From Comamonas sp. lk (GTDB lineage Bacteria > Pseudomonadota > Gammaproteobacteria > Burkholderiales > Burkholderiaceae_C), in contig CAMDHL010000048.1 in assembly GCA_945898105.1 (NCBI GenBank), positions 1 to 10,794 on the forward strand: 10,794 nucleotides of DNA, read 5' to 3'. Below the pieces are notes generated by a model. It was not told where the DNA came from and made no database searches. It saw nothing but the letters and a program-made list of their open reading frames with translations. Positions 8,310 through 10,794 of the stretch are shown in pieces (position 1 is the first letter of the stretch; every line of letters starts with the position of its first letter). Position numbers and translations under genes: made by a program.

Positions 8310-8543
8310 ATGTCGGAAATCGCAGAAGTGGAGGCCATCGTCTCCAGCAAAGGCCAGGTCACCCTGCCCGCCGCTATGCGCGCCAAACTGGGCATTAAGC
8401 CTGGCTCGCACATCCACTTTGAATTGCGCGGGGCTGAACTGGTTATCAAGCCGGAGCTGCCCATCAGCGCTTACTACGGCATGCTAAAAGGCTATGACCT
8501 GGGCGATATTGAGCCTGAAAAAGAGCCGGATCGGGAGTTTTGA
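8310..8543 (+). CDS. vapB: AbrB/SpoVT-type antitoxin (VapB-like)
   Basis: Small 77-aa protein with an N-terminal swapped-hairpin AbrB DNA-binding domain at about 8-48: EAIVSSKGQVTLPAAMRAKLG, where SSKGQVTLP followed by R and LGI is the family signature, then PGSHIHFE and LVIKP. The acidic C-terminal tail (about 52-77, with AYYGMLKGYD and repeated Asp/Glu) is the part that in VapB proteins wraps around the toxin and blocks its active site. It probably neutralises the PIN toxin encoded next and represses the shared promoter through the palindrome upstream. The ATG has a good AAAGGAG 6 nt upstream. Its stop TGA (8541-8543) directly abuts the toxin GTG (8544), giving tight translational coupling. 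Assignment to the VapBC type rests on the AbrB-PIN pairing; the exact subfamily is not determined. Confidence 0.88.
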   Translation: MSEIAEVEAIVSSKGQVTLPAAMRAKLGIKPGSHIHFELRGAELVIKPELPISAYYGMLKGYDLGDIEPEKEPDREF

Positions 8544-8918
8544 GTGAACCTGGTTGACTCCTCCGGTTGGATTGAGTTTTTTCAGGCTGGTGGCAATGGC
8601 CCCGTTTTTAAGCCGGTCATCGAAGATCGCAACTCCCTGTTGGTGCCCACCATCGCCCTGTTTGAGGTCCACAAAGTGCTCAGTCGCCGCCTGGCTGCCG
8701 ATCTGGTGGAGCGCTGCCTGAACGTCATGCGCCTGGGCCGGGTGCTCGATTTCACCGATGCCCGCGCTATCGCCGCTTCGCAGATCGCGGCCCGCCACCA
8801 ACTGGCCATGGCCGACGCAGCGATATACAGCATGGCGCAGGAATTCGGAGCCACTTTCTGGACGCAGGACGCGGATTACCAAGGCTTGGTGGGGGTGAAC
8901 TACTTCCCAAAGACCTAA
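8544..8918 (+). CDS. vapC: PIN-domain ribonuclease toxin (VapC-like)
   Basis: A 124-aa PIN-domain protein, predicted to be the endoribonuclease toxin of the pair. Acidic metal-binding residues are all in place: Asp5 in VDSSGWIEF, Glu41 in ALFEVHKV, Asp91 in LAMADAAIY and Asp109 in TQDADY, so it appears catalytically intact. Characterised VapC toxins cut tRNA anticodon loops or the 23S rRNA sarcin-ricin loop; the target here is unknown. The GTG start directly follows the antitoxin TGA and has GGGAG 6 nt upstream. Its TAA (8916-8918) overlaps the TAG of convergent queA (8917-8915) by 3 bases, the genes sharing 8915-8918, so transcription of one runs antisense into the other. The reading frame is unbroken. 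Confidence 0.9.
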   Translation: MNLVDSSGWIEFFQAGGNGPVFKPVIEDRNSLLVPTIALFEVHKVLSRRLAADLVERCLNVMRLGRVLDFTDARAIAASQIAARHQLAMADAAIYSMAQEFGATFWTQDADYQGLVGVNYFPKT

Positions 8919-10006
8919 GCCGTTGCTTGCGTGGCCCGCGCCAACAGCATGGCGTCGCCATAACTGAAAAACCGATATTCCTGCGCTATCGCGTGCCGGT
9001 AAAGGGCGCGGATCGGCTCATACCCGGCAAACGCGCTGACCAGCATCATCAGGCTCGATTTGGGCAAATGAAAGTTGGTCACCAGCAAGTCCACCTGCTG
9101 GAATGCAAAGCCCGGCGTGATAAATATTTGCGTGTCACCCTGCGCCTGACCGGTCGCAGCCCAGGACTCCAGGCTTCGCACTGTGGTGGTCCCCACGGCC
9201 ACCACCCTGCCGCCACGGGCTTTGCAATCTGCAATCGCCTGCTGGGTTTCAAGAGGCACCTGGTACCACTCGCTGTGCATACGGTGCTCGGCCAGGTTTT
9301 CGGTTTTTACCGGCTGGAAAGTTCCGGCACCCACGTGCAACGTGACATAGGCGCTGCGTACGCCGCGTGCGTGCAATTGCGCCAATACGGCCTCGTCAAA
9401 ATGCAGCGCCGCAGTGGGCGCGGCCACTGCGCCCGGCGCTTTGGCAAATACGGTTTGATAGCGCTCGGCGTCCTGCGCTGCATCCGCGTTATCGCCTTGC
9501 TGCTGGCGTTCGATGTAGGGCGGCAAGGGCATGTGGCCGTGACGCTCCATCAAGGTAAAAGGGTCGTCGCCCGTGTTGTTAGAGAGTACAAACCGAAACA
9601 GCGGCCCATCTGCATCCGGCCAGCGGCCCAGCAGGGTGGCGCACAAACCATCGGCCTGGCCAGAAGCACTGTGCAGCGCCACCGTGGCCCCGATCTCAGG
9701 CTTTTTGCTGACCCGCATGTGCGCTGCCACCTGGTTGCCGCCCAATACACGCTCCACGAGCAACTCCAGCTTGCCGCCGGTCGGCTTTTCGCCAAACAAT
9801 CGCGCCTTGAGCACACGCGTGTCGTTCATCACCAGCAAGTCGCCGCCCTGCAGCAGGTCGGGCAGCTCACGAAAAATGCGGTCTGCCGGCGGGCTGTGGC
9901 GTGCGTCCAAAAGCCGTGAGGCGCTGCGCTGCGCTGCGGGTTGCTGCGCAATCAAATGCGCAGGCAAGTCAAAATCAAAATCGCTGAGGGTATAGGTGGG
10001 AGACAC
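8915..10006 (-). CDS. queA: tRNA preQ1(34) S-adenosylmethionine ribosyltransferase-isomerase
   Basis: Transfers and rearranges the ribosyl group of SAM onto preQ1-34 of tRNA to give epoxyqueuosine, the step after Tgt. From the GTG at 10006 it is 363 aa. Conserved blocks are [12 protein letters not shown] (12-23), [12 protein letters not shown] (59-70), GHMPLPPYI (157-165), RYQTVFA (182-188), [12 protein letters not shown] (192-203), [10 protein letters not shown] (221-230), HRMHSE (241-246), [10 protein letters not shown] (271-280) and [17 protein letters not shown] (310-326). The start is uncertain. The frame is open to an ATG at 10084, which would add a leucine run and other unconserved residues ([10 protein letters not shown]), while the GTG lies six codons before the conserved TLSDFDF. 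Neither has a convincing Shine-Dalgarno. It is divergent from recG and convergent with the toxin gene. Confidence 0.96.
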   Translation of the reverse strand: MSPTYTLSDFDFDLPAHLIAQQPAAQRSASRLLDARHSPPADRIFRELPDLLQGGDLLVMNDTRVLKARLFGEKPTGGKLELLVERVLGGNQVAAHMRVSKKPEIGATVALHSASGQADGLCATLLGRWPDADGPLFRFVLSNNTGDDPFTLMERHGHMPLPPYIERQQQGDNADAAQDAERYQTVFAKAPGAVAAPTAALHFDEAVLAQLHARGVRSAYVTLHVGAGTFQPVKTENLAEHRMHSEWYQVPLETQQAIADCKARGGRVVAVGTTTVRSLESWAATGQAQGDTQIFITPGFAFQQVDLLVTNFHLPKSSLMMLVSAFAGYEPIRALYRHAIAQEYRFFSYGDAMLLARATQATA

Positions 10007-10213
10007 GGTGCTTGAGGGCCGGACGGACCCGTTCCAAGTGGAGAGGGCGCGATTGTGGCATGGGCTCAACAGCAACAGCAGCATCCATCACGGCATCACG
10101 CCATCACGCTTATGAGAAAAGTGCCTGGCTATCGATAAGGGAGGCATGCGCTAGTCTTCGCGCGCCTAGCGCTCTGCTATCGTTGCGCCCACACACCAAG
10201 CCCTGTCCAGCCA
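10007..10213. other. Divergent queA-recG intergenic region
   Basis: This 207-bp stretch must hold the promoters of both flanking genes. No strong sigma70 pair was found. A plus-strand extended -10-like TGCTATCGT (10175-10183) is a candidate for recG but has no good -35. Short direct repeats lie at 10086-10109. Neither queA nor recG has a clear Shine-Dalgarno. Confidence 0.45.
10086..10109 (+). repeat. Three tandem copies of an 8-bp unit
   Basis: CATCACGG, CATCACGC and CATCACGC follow each other directly in the divergent queA-recG region. A short run of CAG/CAA-type triplets lies immediately to the left (about 10068-10082). The repeats could be binding sites or simple-sequence slippage; nothing further can be said from sequence. 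Confidence 0.6.
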
Positions 10214-10794
10214 ATGCGCCCCCCCGCCACCCAAAGCCCTGAGGCCGCAGCGCCCAAGCCTGTGCAGAAGTCCGCGCCGCAAAAGGCGCTGGAGAAGCTG
10301 GGACTGGTGCGCGATATAGATCTGGCCCTGCACCTGCCGCTGCGCTACGAGGACGAGACGCGCATCCTCAAGCTGCGCGACGCGCGCGAGGGCGATACCC
10401 TGCAAATCGAAGCGCAGGTGACGCACCAGGAGGTCAGCTACCGCCCGCGTCGCCAACTGGTGGTCACGGTAGACGACGGATCGGACACTTGCACGCTGCG
10501 CTTTTTCAACTTTTACCCGTCCATGCAAACAGCCTTGGCGGTGGGCCAGCGCTTGCGCATTCGGGGCGAAATCAAAGGTGGCTTTGCCGGTTGGACCATG
10601 CTGCACCCCGCCGTGCGCGCGGCCGGCGGCGAGCTTCCCAATGCGCTGACTCCTGTTTACCCCACGGTGGCGGGCCTGCCGCAAGCCTATTTGCGCAAGG
10701 CCGTACTCGGCGGGCTGGCGCGTGCGGAACTTTCGGACACCTTTGCCCCCGGCGACCTGAGCCCGCTCAATCCGCAGGCCCAAGGCGGCCTGTG
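10214..10794 (+). CDS. recG: ATP-dependent DNA helicase RecG, N-terminal part
   Basis: RecG remodels stalled replication forks and branched recombination intermediates. The frame is open from ATG 10214 to the right edge (193 full codons), covering only the N-terminal wedge/OB-fold region before the helicase motifs. Recognisable blocks are LEKLGLVRDIDLALHLPLRY followed by EDETRI, the OB-fold strand LRFFNFYPSMQ, GEIKGGFAGWTMLHP and LTPVYPTVAGLPQAYLRKAV, all typical of RecG. The N-terminal 20 or so residues are Pro/Ala-rich linker. The upstream frame is open to 10139 but offers no other ATG. There is no clear Shine-Dalgarno before 10214, so the start is tentative. The helicase domains lie outside the window. 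Confidence 0.93.
   Translation, partial: MRPPATQSPEAAAPKPVQKSAPQKALEKLGLVRDIDLALHLPLRYEDETRILKLRDAREGDTLQIEAQVTHQEVSYRPRRQLVVTVDDGSDTCTLRFFNFYPSMQTALAVGQRLRIRGEIKGGFAGWTMLHPAVRAAGGELPNALTPVYPTVAGLPQAYLRKAVLGGLARAELSDTFAPGDLSPLNPQAQGGL

Noticed and set aside
8927..9919. A 330-codon plus-strand open frame antisense to queA
   Set aside because: It is opposite the fully conserved queA and its composition is His/Arg/Gln-rich with no motifs, so it is a shadow of queA.
10137..10154. AAGGGAGG followed by ATG CGC TAG, a minimal two-codon ORF ahead of recG
   Set aside because: The spacing between the purine stretch and ATG is only 1 nt, too short for normal initiation, so it is probably chance.
10166..10783. 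A 205-codon minus-strand open frame opposite recG
   Set aside because: The plus strand in this interval gives an unbroken RecG N-terminus with recognisable blocks; the minus-strand frame shows no domain.

Overview
This window looks like chromosomal DNA from a betaproteobacterium, most likely order Burkholderiales and close to Comamonadaceae (Rhodoferax/Polaromonas-like). That placement is an inference from the wording of the proteins (TrpD, TrpE, Tgt and RecG in particular), the split trp gene set and moderately GC-rich composition; no database search was done.

Layout, left to right. Positions 137-6973 form one long minus-strand unit that reads from right to left: promoter, trpL leader peptide and attenuator, trpE, trpG, a threonine aldolase (ltaE), a LysE/RhtB-family exporter, trpD, trpC and ung. 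It carries the first half of tryptophan synthesis (chorismate to indole-3-glycerol phosphate), while trpF and trpBA are absent, as is usual where the trp genes are split. An aldolase and an amino-acid exporter sit between trpG and trpD, and a DNA-repair gene closes the unit.

Positions 7014-10006 carry the two queuosine genes tgt and queA, both on the minus strand. Between them, on the plus strand, lies a compact AbrB/PIN (VapBC-type) toxin-antitoxin pair with its own palindromic operator; its last gene overlaps the end of queA tail to tail by 4 bp. A 207-bp divergent region follows, then the 5' part of recG, which runs off the right edge.

The most notable item not marked by a large ORF is the trp leader between tgt and trpE. 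It holds a 34-codon leader peptide with a Trp-Pro-Trp core, segments that can pair in alternative ways, a U-tract, and a good sigma70-type promoter whose predicted +1 falls on or next to the leader ATG, so the transcript may be leaderless. The tgt gene shows a similar arrangement with a weaker promoter. I see no rRNA, tRNA, CRISPR array, transposase or phage gene.
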